Shown here piece after piece: positions 37,275-46,112 of a stretch of 64,000 nucleotides of DNA (the first letter of the stretch is position 1; every line of letters begins with the position of its first letter). The translations under genes and the position numbers were made by a program. Under the pieces are notes generated by a model that was not told the origin of the DNA, searched no databases, and was given only the letters and a program-made list of their open reading frames with translations. The stretch comes from an uncultured Mesonia sp. (lineage in GTDB: Bacteria; Bacteroidota; Bacteroidia; Flavobacteriales; Flavobacteriaceae), in contig CATQIB010000025.1 in NCBI GenBank assembly GCA_958296185.1, forward strand, positions 1 to 64,000, given 5' to 3'.

Positions 37275-39410
37275 TTAGTTTGGACAGTTGTGGGTAGATG
37301 CAAATATATATTGTTGATAAGCATCATTAATAACATCCTTTTGATTTTCAGGCATATCTTGCCAAGCCTGTACATCATGATGTTTTAAACCTTGCCAAGC
37401 TAAAGCTTCATAAAAATTATCAAGATCAATTTGACCATTATTCGATAGGTAATTATAATCCCCAGTCATAACAGTCATATGGTAACTTTTTAATGCTTCT
37501 TTCATTGAATTTACATAAAGAGCAGCCATGGTTTCATGTTCTGGTGAAGGTTCAAAATTGTTATCCTTAAAACTATTATAAGTATCTCTGAAAATCAAAT
37601 CATCATTTGAAGGTGGTTGAATATTTAATTTCCTAAAGATATCAGCATGAATATATTCGTGCAACAGAGTTTTAACTACTTCTAAAGCTCTATTACTATT
37701 TGCTTTAGAAGTGCTAATCTCAATTTTAATTATATTGCTAGTTGAAGTATATATAGTTTTACCATTTACCTCTGTAGTATTTCCATTCTCATCTTTATAG
37801 AAGACTTGGTCTTTTGATCTAATGTCTATACCAAATTCGGAATCATCTCCTTCAAAATTGGCTAATAAATCTTGTACAAAATTGTTACCTGACTCTTTCA
37901 AATGTTCATCTAAACATTTTTCTTTACCGACTAACTTACTAATTATCTTCTCCTCCCAATCCACTTCTGCATCGGGTTGTCCATCACCATCATTGTCTTG
38001 CAGCGCTGGCATAGCTTCGCGTAAAAAAGCAAATGCTTCATCGCTATAATTGTTTTGAACTAAAAAATCTATAACATTTTGTTTTTGTGCATCCTTTTCA
38101 AGCATATCATCAAAACTGCTATAAACAAATTCTAAATCGGTTATAGGGTTTTGGGAATCTTTATAGTCTTGCAATGCTTCATGAAAATGATTAATCGCAT
38201 TGGTGCTAAATGAAGATTCATATAATAAAGATAATGAATTTATAAAGAACTGTAGGTGTTCTTGTTTCATTAAGTAATTTAAATCGGCTAAACTAATACC
38301 TAAGAAGTCACTTATGTGCTGCGGACTGTATTCATCGGCTAAAATACCCATTAATATTCTATCACAAGGGTCAGTTATAGGTTCATTCGCATCTACCGGC
38401 TCTGTATAAATTATTAAATTACCCGGTTCTGTGCCTGTAAAGTTTTCTGCAAAACGATTAGTACCACCACAATTACACCACAAATTACGAAACCAACGCT
38501 TAATGCTTTGCCAACTATCCCCAAACCAAGTTCCTACACTACTTGCTGCGCCACCTACTGCATCTCCCACTACTCCAATTACAGTAGATATGGTGTTGTC
38601 ACCATTACTTTCTCCTGAACCGTTGCCGGAAGAACCGCCACCAGGGGGTGCCCAATTAGAATTAGACCATGCATTTGTAAAATCAGCTAAATTTTCATTG
38701 TGGTTGGGATTGTTTGTATTTGTGTAAAAGCCTGGCGGTCCATCACCAGCTCCTCCACTAAGGATATCTCCTTCTTCAGGAACATAGAAAAAGGCAAATT
38801 CAGAACAGGTACTGTTATTCATTAAATCAAGCACTGATTGCTGAAGATTATAACCAGAAAATTTGCTCATGTGTTCACCATTATTATGATATTTATCGTA
38901 AAATGCTTGACTGTATAAATAACTACTATAAACGACTTTTTTAATTTCGCCGTCTAACTTGGTAACCACCACATTTGTAAAATACCTGTCATTAATTAAA
39001 TTGGGTGTTATTTTAAAAGTAGTTGTAGTTAAGCTAGGACTTACTTCTACTTTTACGGAACGTGAAGTGTCAAAACTACCCCAATTTGCATCAAAAGGGT
39101 TTTGTGCTAAAAGATCTGAACGAGTAGCCAAAAACTGCTCTAAAACCAACAAATCTTCCATGGTAGACCCAGCGTTTTGACTAAAAGTTCTGGGCTGTAA
39201 TTTAAAAGTCGTACCTGCCTCTTTTTGCTCTATTTCCGTCTCCGAAAAGTCGTCTTCACAACTACTAGTTAGTAAAAGACTACAAAATAGTATTACTGTA
39301 AATGAGGCTCGCTTAAAAAAGCCATTTTTTAATCTAACACCAGCTTTAAATCTACGCCCAAGTGTGTGTGTGTGTGTGCAAGCAATTGCTTGCTTTTTAC
39401 TTAAATACAT
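37275..39410 (-). CDS. Large lipoprotein with C-terminal metallopeptidase-like module; toxin candidate
   Basis: The protein has 711 residues. A basic N-terminus (CTHTHTLGRRFKAG at 11-24, encoded by an AC repeat) precedes a lipoprotein signal with lipobox LTSSC, Cys51. The mature part starts EDDFSETEIEQKE. A glycine/serine-rich linker (about 255-275) leads to a short hydrophobic segment (STVIGVVGDAVGGAASSVGTW) and a Trp/Cys-rich patch (RWFRNLWCNCGG). The last ~130 residues contain HEYIH (584-588) and a possible third ligand H625 in EHETMA, as in zinc metallopeptidases. The first start is supported by a promoter 23 bases upstream. Role as an interbacterial toxin is inference from architecture and neighbours. 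Confidence 0.75.
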   Translation of the reverse strand: MYLSKKQAIACTHTHTLGRRFKAGVRLKNGFFKRASFTVILFCSLLLTSSCEDDFSETEIEQKEAGTTFKLQPRTFSQNAGSTMEDLLVLEQFLATRSDLLAQNPFDANWGSFDTSRSVKVEVSPSLTTTTFKITPNLINDRYFTNVVVTKLDGEIKKVVYSSYLYSQAFYDKYHNNGEHMSKFSGYNLQQSVLDLMNNSTCSEFAFFYVPEEGDILSGGAGDGPPGFYTNTNNPNHNENLADFTNAWSNSNWAPPGGGSSGNGSGESNGDNTISTVIGVVGDAVGGAASSVGTWFGDSWQSIKRWFRNLWCNCGGTNRFAENFTGTEPGNLIIYTEPVDANEPITDPCDRILMGILADEYSPQHISDFLGISLADLNYLMKQEHLQFFINSLSLLYESSFSTNAINHFHEALQDYKDSQNPITDLEFVYSSFDDMLEKDAQKQNVIDFLVQNNYSDEAFAFLREAMPALQDNDGDGQPDAEVDWEEKIISKLVGKEKCLDEHLKESGNNFVQDLLANFEGDDSEFGIDIRSKDQVFYKDENGNTTEVNGKTIYTSTSNIIKIEISTSKANSNRALEVVKTLLHEYIHADIFRKLNIQPPSNDDLIFRDTYNSFKDNNFEPSPEHETMAALYVNSMKEALKSYHMTVMTGDYNYLSNNGQIDLDNFYEALAWQGLKHHDVQAWQDMPENQKDVINDAYQQYIFASTHNCPN
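39362..39393. repeat. (GT)8 microsatellite next to a 16-base palindrome in the 5' end of the lipoprotein gene
   Basis: The plus strand shows 17 bases of alternating G and T (39362-39378), overlapping by one base the perfect palindrome GCAAGCAATTGCTTGC (39378-39393). Both lie inside codons 6-16 of the large lipoprotein gene. A gain or loss of one repeat unit would shift the frame before the signal peptide. Confidence 0.9.
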
Positions 39411-39432
39411 AGTTTAATTGTTAATATTTCCT

Positions 39433-39464
39433 CAAACTTACTTATAGTCCTATAAAATTGCAAA
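39433..39464 (-). promoter_or_regulatory. Promoter of the toxin-like operon
   Basis: On the minus strand TTTG (39464-39461) and TAAGTTTG (39440-39433) are separated by 20 bases, a near-ideal Bacteroidota promoter. The ATG at 39410 follows with a leader of only about 15-20 bases. Confidence 0.72.
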
Positions 39465-39591
39465 TAATCTAAAGAATATAATGAAATATACCCAATACCG
39501 GGTAGGTAAGAAAAAACATAGCAATCTAGCCCATTTTATAAGTAAGCCTTACAGCATAAAGCTTAGAGGAAAGAAAACTATAAAAAACAGC

Positions 39592-40296
39592 CTACTCCTT
39601 TATAAAACGAAGAACTTGAAGATCATTTAAATCATATAAAATTAAAGCTTCTTCCTGTAAAGCATATTTACGCGCTTTTAACAGGGCTCTGGTGTAATTT
39701 TTAGCTAGGTCTTGTTTTTCTTCTGGGCAGGCCTTTCTAGTTTGTGCAATGCTATTTATATGAAAACTAGTGGCATCTAATTTTTTCATGCTTCCGTTAT
39801 ATGCGTTGCATAGGTTGTTGCCATATACTTTTTGGGTTGCCAAATCAATTTGTAAACGAGGGGTATCGTCAAGACCGTCTAAAGGTTCTTCATTTAAAGT
39901 AGAAAGCTTCCAATTACCGTGTAGTTGAAATAGCTCATCTTTCTTTTCTTGTATAACCTCTATCAACTTATAGTTTAAGTTAGAAACATCGGCGGGTAAA
40001 TTATTCGCCTCTTTTTTAATCACCTTCACTTTAATTTTCTGAAAATAGCCTGACTTGAACTCAAAGCCCTCTATAGCGTTATAAAAGTAGGTATAACTCA
40101 ACGTATCGCTCCACTGGTCGGCATCGCTCACCATTAAACAATTTTTGGTGCCAGCTCCTGCATCGCAATTGCTTCGGTAAGCATTCACCCAAAACACGGC
40201 TATATCTTTTTCATTTTCTAATTTTTTGTCAGACCGGCAAGCTGTCAGTGAAAACAAAAAAATTAGCGTTAAAACAGAGAATAACTTGTACTCCAT
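39592..40296 (-). CDS. Lipoprotein with DUF4377 and META domains
   Basis: The protein has 234 residues. A lipoprotein signal (LFSVLTLIFLFSLTAC, Cys20) is followed by a DUF4377-type domain (about 30-105: WVNAYRSNCDAGAGTKNCLMVSDADQW ... IEGFEFKSGYFQKIKVKV) and a META/HslJ-type domain (about 120-234: LHGNWKLSTLNEEPL, NNLCNAYNGSM, TRKACPEE). META proteins have been linked to heat and antibiotic tolerance in enterobacteria. The role here is unknown. Confidence 0.85.
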   Translation of the reverse strand: MEYKLFSVLTLIFLFSLTACRSDKKLENEKDIAVFWVNAYRSNCDAGAGTKNCLMVSDADQWSDTLSYTYFYNAIEGFEFKSGYFQKIKVKVIKKEANNLPADVSNLNYKLIEVIQEKKDELFQLHGNWKLSTLNEEPLDGLDDTPRLQIDLATQKVYGNNLCNAYNGSMKKLDATSFHINSIAQTRKACPEEKQDLAKNYTRALLKARKYALQEEALILYDLNDLQVLRFIKE

Positions 40297-40333
40297 AAAA
40301 TTTTAGTGGCTAAAGAAATTTAGGTAATTAAAA

Positions 40334-40516
40334 CTAAACACGTCCTTTTAAAGCATTGAAAACCCATGCAATGGCAAAAAAACCAATACCAACGGCTGCA
40401 AAACCATATCCGGCTACATCATTGTATCTAAATGCGCCTAATGCAATTAAAGCTACACCTACAATAATCATAATAAAAGTTGCCCAAGCTAATACTGTAT
40501 TTTTATTCATCGCCAT
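40334..40516 (-). CDS. CAL67264-family small membrane protein
   Basis: The protein has 60 residues and two membrane helices (TVLAWATFIMIIVGVALIALG and GFAAVGIGFFAIAWVFNAL) with a short loop and a basic tail. It matches the flavobacterial family of uncharacterised small membrane proteins known by the CAL67264 tag. A start at the second Met (MNKNT) is equally possible. Confidence 0.82.
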   Translation of the reverse strand: MAMNKNTVLAWATFIMIIVGVALIALGAFRYNDVAGYGFAAVGIGFFAIAWVFNALKGRV

Positions 40517-40607
40517 GAAATCGAATTTATAATTTAGATTAACAAAAATACAATCAAATTATAGAATAATCCAATTTTATAAGCGAGCATTGGTTTATTA
40601 GCCGTAG

Positions 40608-40615
40608 TATTTTTG
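40608..40615 (+). promoter_or_regulatory. Candidate -7 promoter box of the acyl-CoA carboxylase gene
   Basis: TATTTTTG matches TAnnTTTG, with TTG at 40590-40592, 15 bases upstream, at the short end of spacing. The start codon is 68 bases downstream. Confidence 0.5.
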
Positions 40616-40683
40616 TATTTTCGTGGCTTTACTCGGCTTTAAGCCGAACGAATAACCCACTAAGATCAATTATTTGGAATAAA

Positions 40684-42312
40684 ATGGATATAAAATTCAA
40701 TAAAAACGAAGACCATAACAAATTACTCGTTGCAGACCTAAAACATAAACTTAAAAAAGTGTATTTGGGTGGCGGTGAAAAACGAATAGAAAAGCATCAC
40801 GCTAAAGGAAAAATGACGGCGCGTGAGCGTATAGATTTCTTGTTAGACCAGCCTAAAGAGGCAATAGAAATTGGTGCCTTTGCAGGTGAAGGCATGTATG
40901 CAGAACACGGAGGTTGCCCCAGTGGTGGTGTTGTGGTTAAAATAGGTCACGTACAAGGTAAACAGGTTATTGTGGTTGCCAATGATGCTACAGTAAAAGC
41001 TGGTGCTTGGTTTCCCATTACCGGAAAGAAAAACTTACGTGCTCAAGAAATCGCAATAGAAAATAGATTACCTATTATTTATTTGGTAGATAGTGCCGGG
41101 GTTTACTTGCCTATGCAAGATGAAATTTTTCCCGATAAAGAACATTTTGGAAGAATTTTTAGAAATAATGCGGTTATGAGCAGTATGGGTATTACTCAGA
41201 TTGCTGCGGTTATGGGTAGCTGCGTAGCAGGCGGTGCCTACTTGCCTATAATGAGCGACGAGGCTTTAATCGTAGATAAAACAGGAAGTATTTTCTTAGC
41301 AGGTAGCTATCTAGTGAAAGCAGCCATTGGTGAGAGTATAGATAATGAAACCCTTGGCGGAGCTACCACTCATTGCGAAATAAGCGGCGTTACCGATTAT
41401 AAGGCTAGCGATGATAAGGATGCTTTAACCAAAATAAAAAATATTGTAGATAAAATAGGAGATTTTGATCAAGCCGGCTTTAACCGAAAAAAAGCCGCTC
41501 CGCCAAAATTAGATGAGCAAGAACTTTTTGGCCTCTTACCTGCCAAGAGAAGCGACCAATATGATATGATGGATATCATTAAACGTATAGTTGATGATTC
41601 TGCTTTTGAAGAATATAAAGCTGGTTATGGGCAGACCATAATCACCGGTTATGCTCGCATAGACGGTTGGGCCGTAGGTATTGTAGCCAATCAGCGTAAA
41701 ATTGTTAAAACCAAAAAGGGTGAAATGCAATTTGGGGGCGTAATCTATTCTGACTCTGCCGATAAAGCTACGCGTTTTATTGCCAATTGTAACCAGAAAA
41801 AAATCCCGCTGGTATTTTTGCAAGACGTTACAGGATTCATGGTAGGAAGTAAAAGCGAACACGGCGGAATAATTAAAGACGGTGCCAAAATGGTTAATGC
41901 AGTGAGCAACTCGGTGGTACCCAAGTTTACCATCGTAATAGGTAACTCCTACGGTGCAGGAAATTATGCGATGTGCGGTAAAGCTTATGACCCCCGACTT
42001 ATAGCGGCTTGGCCTAGTGCAGAATTGGCGGTGATGAGTGGTAATTCAGCGGCCAAGGTATTGCTACAAATAGAAACGGCATCGCTTAAAAAGAAAGGAG
42101 AAGAAATTACTCCTGAAAAAGAAAAAGCTTTGTTCGATAAAATCAAAGCAGATTATGACAAGCAAATTAGTCCGTATTACGCGGCTGCCAGAATTTGGAC
42201 CGATGCGGTAATCAACCCGTTAGATACGCGTAAATGGGTGTCAATGGGTATTGAAGCGGCTAACCACGCTCCTATTACCAAAGATTTTAATCTTGGCGTA
42301 ATTCAAACTTAA
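40684..42312 (+). CDS. Acyl-CoA carboxylase beta subunit (carboxyltransferase)
   Basis: The 542 residues form two crotonase-fold halves typical of propionyl/methylcrotonyl-CoA carboxyltransferases. The acyl-CoA site is GGCPSGGVVVKIG and LVDSAGVYLPMQDEIFPD, with AAVMGSCVAGGAYLPIMSDEA. The biotin site is IPLVFLQDVTGFMVG and GNSYGAGNYAMCGKAYDPRL. The overall pattern is closest to methylcrotonyl-CoA carboxylase of leucine breakdown, but substrate cannot be fixed. No biotin-carboxylase subunit gene is adjacent, so the partner must be elsewhere. Confidence 0.92.
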   Translation: MDIKFNKNEDHNKLLVADLKHKLKKVYLGGGEKRIEKHHAKGKMTARERIDFLLDQPKEAIEIGAFAGEGMYAEHGGCPSGGVVVKIGHVQGKQVIVVANDATVKAGAWFPITGKKNLRAQEIAIENRLPIIYLVDSAGVYLPMQDEIFPDKEHFGRIFRNNAVMSSMGITQIAAVMGSCVAGGAYLPIMSDEALIVDKTGSIFLAGSYLVKAAIGESIDNETLGGATTHCEISGVTDYKASDDKDALTKIKNIVDKIGDFDQAGFNRKKAAPPKLDEQELFGLLPAKRSDQYDMMDIIKRIVDDSAFEEYKAGYGQTIITGYARIDGWAVGIVANQRKIVKTKKGEMQFGGVIYSDSADKATRFIANCNQKKIPLVFLQDVTGFMVGSKSEHGGIIKDGAKMVNAVSNSVVPKFTIVIGNSYGAGNYAMCGKAYDPRLIAAWPSAELAVMSGNSAAKVLLQIETASLKKKGEEITPEKEKALFDKIKADYDKQISPYYAAARIWTDAVINPLDTRKWVSMGIEAANHAPITKDFNLGVIQT

Positions 42313-42334
42313 TAAAGTTATAAACGCATAATTC

Positions 42335-42378
42335 ACCGGAATGCAAATCGTTAGGGTTATTTGCATTCCGGTTATTTT
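42335..42378 (+). terminator. Terminator after the acyl-CoA carboxylase gene
   Basis: Long arms ACCGGAATGCAAAT and ATTTGCATTCCGGT enclose a ten-base loop and are followed by a T-rich run. Confidence 0.85.
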
Positions 42379-42430
42379 TTTAAAAAAGTTGTATCTTCCC
42401 TATAGTTAATTTAGTAAATAGTCTTCTTAA

Positions 42431-44068
42431 ATGCGTTTGTTTTCAATTCTTTGTTTTATTCTACTGGGCTTCTCGGTGCAAGCACAATTACTCGATTCTA
42501 AACCATCCAACTTTACTCGTGCCGATAGCTTACGCGGAAGTTTACGCCCAGAAAGAACTCATTTTGATGTGCTAAAGTACAATCTAGACATCAGCTTAGA
42601 CATTAAAAATAAAAGCATACGAGGATTTAATGAAATTACAGCAAAGGTGCTTAAAGAGCAACGCTTTATGCAGCTTGATTTATTTAAGAATATGCAAATA
42701 GATTCGGTAATTTATCAAGGAAAAACTCTAGCTTATGAGCGTGAAGACAATGCTTTTTTCATCGATTTTGAAAAAAAATTACCAGCGAAAAAGCAAATCG
42801 TTTTTAGCGTATATTATAGCGGTAAACCTAAGGTAGCGGTTAATGCTCCTTGGGATGGTGGATTTATTTTTTCAAAAGACAAAAATGGTAATCCTTGGGT
42901 AAGTGTGGCCGTGCAAGGCACAGGAGCAAGTTTATGGTATCCCAACAAAGATCATTTAAGCGATGAACCCGAAAGTGCGCGCATCCACGTAAGTGTACCT
43001 AATGGATTAATGAATGTATCAAACGGCCGACTGGTGGATAAAAAAGCAATTTCACCCAATCTCACGCGTTGGAGCTGGGAGGTTAAAAATCCTATTAACA
43101 ACTACAATATTATTTTAAATGTAGGAGATTATACATTGATAAAAGACGAGCATAAGGGGTTAGACTTACATTATTATGTGCTTTCTTATAACGAAGATAA
43201 AGCCAGGCAACATTTTAAGGAGGTTAAACCAATGATGGATTGTTTTTATGAGAAATTTGGCGCCTATCCATTTATTGAAGACAGTTACAAATTGGTAGAA
43301 ACCCCCTATTTGGGTATGGAACACCAAAGCGCCGTAGCCTATGGCAATCAATTTAGCAATGGCTACCTGGGTAGAGATTTATCGGGAACTGGTGTAGGTT
43401 TAAAATGGGATTTTATCACCATTCACGAAAGCGCGCACGAGTGGTTTGGTAACTCTATAAGCGCCAGCGATATAGCCGATTTATGGATTCACGAAGCTTT
43501 TACAACCTATGCAGAATCAATTTATGTGGAGTGCCGTTGGGGTAAAGGGGATGCGCTAAAATACCTTTACGGAATTAGGGCAAATATTAATAACCAATCT
43601 CCTATTATTGGCACCTACGGAGTAAATCATGAAGGCTCTGCAGATATGTACTATAAAGGGGCTAATATGCTAAATACACTACGTAGTATAATTGGTGATG
43701 ACAAAAAATGGTGGACTTTGTTAAAAGCCTTTAGTCTCAACTTCAAGCATCAAGTAACCAACACCCAAGAGGTAGTGGCTTTTTTTGAGGCGCATACGCC
43801 TGTAGAGGTTAGTCCTATTTTTCTTCAATACCTCAATTATCCCGACTTACCTGAATTGCAAATCAAAGAAAAGCAGGGTAAATTATTCGGTCGTTGGGTA
43901 GCCGATGTTCCTAATTTTTCTATGCCCATTCGGCTAGGTAACCAACAGAAAAATAAAGTTTTTGATTTAACCACCCAATGGCAAACTATTGATTTTGATT
44001 TAAGCCTTGATGAAATTGGTTATCCCCGTGCGGAGTACTACATCCGCTTTAAGCGAATAAAAAAATAA
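42431..44068 (+). CDS. Exported M1-family aminopeptidase
   Basis: This 545-residue zinc metallopeptidase has a signal peptide (MRLFSILCFILLGFSVQAQ). The exopeptidase motif GMEH (295-298), zinc motif HESAH (332-336) and third ligand Glu in HEAFTTYAE (about 355) are all present. The N-terminal beta domain binds the substrate N-terminus. The C-terminal helical domain is short, as in many Bacteroidota M1 enzymes. It likely degrades peptides in the periplasm. It has its own transcription unit. Confidence 0.94.
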   Translation: MRLFSILCFILLGFSVQAQLLDSKPSNFTRADSLRGSLRPERTHFDVLKYNLDISLDIKNKSIRGFNEITAKVLKEQRFMQLDLFKNMQIDSVIYQGKTLAYEREDNAFFIDFEKKLPAKKQIVFSVYYSGKPKVAVNAPWDGGFIFSKDKNGNPWVSVAVQGTGASLWYPNKDHLSDEPESARIHVSVPNGLMNVSNGRLVDKKAISPNLTRWSWEVKNPINNYNIILNVGDYTLIKDEHKGLDLHYYVLSYNEDKARQHFKEVKPMMDCFYEKFGAYPFIEDSYKLVETPYLGMEHQSAVAYGNQFSNGYLGRDLSGTGVGLKWDFITIHESAHEWFGNSISASDIADLWIHEAFTTYAESIYVECRWGKGDALKYLYGIRANINNQSPIIGTYGVNHEGSADMYYKGANMLNTLRSIIGDDKKWWTLLKAFSLNFKHQVTNTQEVVAFFEAHTPVEVSPIFLQYLNYPDLPELQIKEKQGKLFGRWVADVPNFSMPIRLGNQQKNKVFDLTTQWQTIDFDLSLDEIGYPRAEYYIRFKRIKK

Positions 44069-44083
44069 AAGTTTCTTTAAGTA

Positions 44084-45154
44084 TTATGAGTTTTTATTTA
44101 GATAGCTGGCTAAGGTTTGTTGTCTTTGCACTTTTCCTGTGTGGGTTTCGGTAAATTTTGCAACGCATAAAATTTTCTTGGGTAGTTCATATTTTTCCAA
44201 GTTCTTCATTTTATTCAACCTATTATAAAGATCTTGTTCGGTTAGTGTTGAGAGAGCGGTTTCAACTACCAAAACTACTTGTTCGCCCAAATCCTTATGC
44301 GGTAAACCAGCAACAAAGAATCGTTCTGGAATCAAATTACTCAACTTACGCTCAATAACTTCGGGAAAAACCTTAACCCCTCCGGTATTAATCACTCGAT
44401 CATACCTACCCTTCCAATAAAAACTATGCGCATCGATCAGCTGCACAACGTCATTTGTTTGTATTTTATTTGGTGAAATTCGCGGCGCGTCAATTTGCAA
44501 ACAATTGCGTTGATCTACGCTTAAACTAACTTGAGGCAGTGCCGTAAAAGCCACGTTTTTTTGCGGGATATGATTCACTGGTCGGGCGGCAATATGGGTA
44601 ATGGTTTCGGTCATTCCATAAGTTTCAAAAACTTGGGTTTTTAAAGCTTGAATCGCCTGTATTTGTAAGTTAGATAAAGCCCCACCACCCACAATCAATT
44701 TATGAATGCAATGCAAATCTTTAAGGCTATGACTCACTTGAAAAGGGGTCATTGCAGAAAAATCATATTGTTTGGTGTTAGCGTCAAGCGGATTTGATTT
44801 TGGTAAGCCCAAATCTAGATGCCAGCCCAGATGAATGGCCCTTACCAACATCATTTTACCGGCTATATAACTCACTGGTAAGCACAAAAAAGCCGAAGTT
44901 TGCGCAGGAAGATTAAAATACGCTCCTGTAGCCTCTGCCGAAGCCCGCATAGCGGTCTTACTTAATTTAATACGCTTTGGTTTTCCTGTAGAACCAGAGG
45001 TTTGCACTTCGACCTCAGCACGGCCCGATTGCCAATCGGTGATAAAATCATTTACCGCTGAATAAAAAGCTTTTTTTTCTGCAGTAAGTTCATTTAAACT
45101 TTGAGTTTTAAAAGCAGTATAATTTAATCCGTTAAGTTTAAAATCTGGGTGCAT
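44084..45154 (-). CDS. menE: o-Succinylbenzoate-CoA ligase (AMP-binding), MenE
   Basis: MenE makes o-succinylbenzoyl-CoA in menaquinone synthesis. The 356-residue protein is a shortened acyl-adenylate synthetase, usual for Bacteroidota MenE. The P-loop is TSGSTGKPKRI, then IVGGGALSN, FETYGMTETITHIAARP, WKGRYDRVINTGGVKVFPE and the C-terminal catalytic Lys region HTGKVQRQ. It is the last gene of a run that also holds menC and menA, which supports the assignment. Confidence 0.92.
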   Translation of the reverse strand: MHPDFKLNGLNYTAFKTQSLNELTAEKKAFYSAVNDFITDWQSGRAEVEVQTSGSTGKPKRIKLSKTAMRASAEATGAYFNLPAQTSAFLCLPVSYIAGKMMLVRAIHLGWHLDLGLPKSNPLDANTKQYDFSAMTPFQVSHSLKDLHCIHKLIVGGGALSNLQIQAIQALKTQVFETYGMTETITHIAARPVNHIPQKNVAFTALPQVSLSVDQRNCLQIDAPRISPNKIQTNDVVQLIDAHSFYWKGRYDRVINTGGVKVFPEVIERKLSNLIPERFFVAGLPHKDLGEQVVLVVETALSTLTEQDLYNRLNKMKNLEKYELPKKILCVAKFTETHTGKVQRQQTLASYLNKNS

Positions 45155-45168
45155 AATGGAAATTCAAA

Positions 45169-46107
45169 TTAAATTGATTGATTTCGTTCGGGTACAGGTA
45201 CTTGAATTTTTCCGGTTAGCTTTTCTTTCCAGTTTTTCCATTTATAGACTTTTGCCATAATTATAAAATAAATAGGATATAAAATAATCAAGGGTAAAAA
45301 GGTATCCCAAGTTACGGTGGGGTCTGCAATATCTATAAGCACCGATTCACTTTGAAAGGCTGTCCAATCTGCGGTAACCAACAGGATAGCAATTAAATTA
45401 TTAGCTGCATGAAAGCCTAAAGCAAGCTCTGTACCTTCATCCATCAGGGTAATTATTCCTAGAAATAATCCGGTGCCAATATAAAAAATCAATATACTAT
45501 ATCCCATTTTACCAACTTCTGGGTTGGCAATGTGTAGTAAACCAAAAATTAGGCTGGTCATTATTAAAGGAAACCACCTGTTTTTGGCTAGCACTCCAAA
45601 ACCTTGCATAAGATATCCACGAAAGATAAATTCTTCTAAACTGGTTTGAATAGGCACTAACACAATAGCCATCACAAACAGTATTAAAAACTTATCGGGT
45701 TTAAAATTCCATATATAATTTTCAAGTGCCATTTGGTAACTCACCAAGACACTTACCGATGTAAATATACCTACCAATGAAAAACCTAGCAGAATGCGCT
45801 TCCAGTCCACTCTTTTACGGGTGGTCGTGATCGTTTTTAAATTGATTTCATGTAAAAATTTTAGCGCTATCCATAAACCAATAAAACCAATAGCAAAAGA
45901 GATTAAAATAAAAAAAGTGGTTGAGTTTTTATCTAAGGTTTGCATTAAGCGATCTGCTTGTAACGCCATAGGATCAAAACCACTTTTTAGCAGCACGGCA
46001 AAAAGTAAGGGCAGTTGCCCAATTGATGCCACAATTGCAATAATTAAAGACCCGATGAGGTACCGCCAAAAATCGGTTTTACCGCGAAAAGCTTGCTCTA
46101 TAAACAT
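45169..46107 (-). CDS. CPBP-family intramembrane metalloprotease
   Basis: The protein has 312 residues and about eight hydrophobic segments. The Abi/CPBP motifs EEFIFRGYLMQGF (EExxxR), FGLLHIANP (FxxxH) and the later GFHAANN are present, and form the metal site of this family of membrane-embedded prenyl-endopeptidase-like proteins. The start at 46107 is preferred, five bases after the menC stop. A longer frame would overlap menC. Its substrate is unknown, and it sits between menC and menE. Confidence 0.88.
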   Translation of the reverse strand: MFIEQAFRGKTDFWRYLIGSLIIAIVASIGQLPLLFAVLLKSGFDPMALQADRLMQTLDKNSTTFFILISFAIGFIGLWIALKFLHEINLKTITTTRKRVDWKRILLGFSLVGIFTSVSVLVSYQMALENYIWNFKPDKFLILFVMAIVLVPIQTSLEEFIFRGYLMQGFGVLAKNRWFPLIMTSLIFGLLHIANPEVGKMGYSILIFYIGTGLFLGIITLMDEGTELALGFHAANNLIAILLVTADWTAFQSESVLIDIADPTVTWDTFLPLIILYPIYFIIMAKVYKWKNWKEKLTGKIQVPVPERNQSI

Positions 46108-46112
46108 ATAAT

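Noticed and set aside
37275-39410. Large lipoprotein as an ordinary SprT-like nutrient protease
   Set aside because: Not excluded, but the orphan C-terminal copy and the duplicated small exported genes behind it fit a toxin-type locus better.
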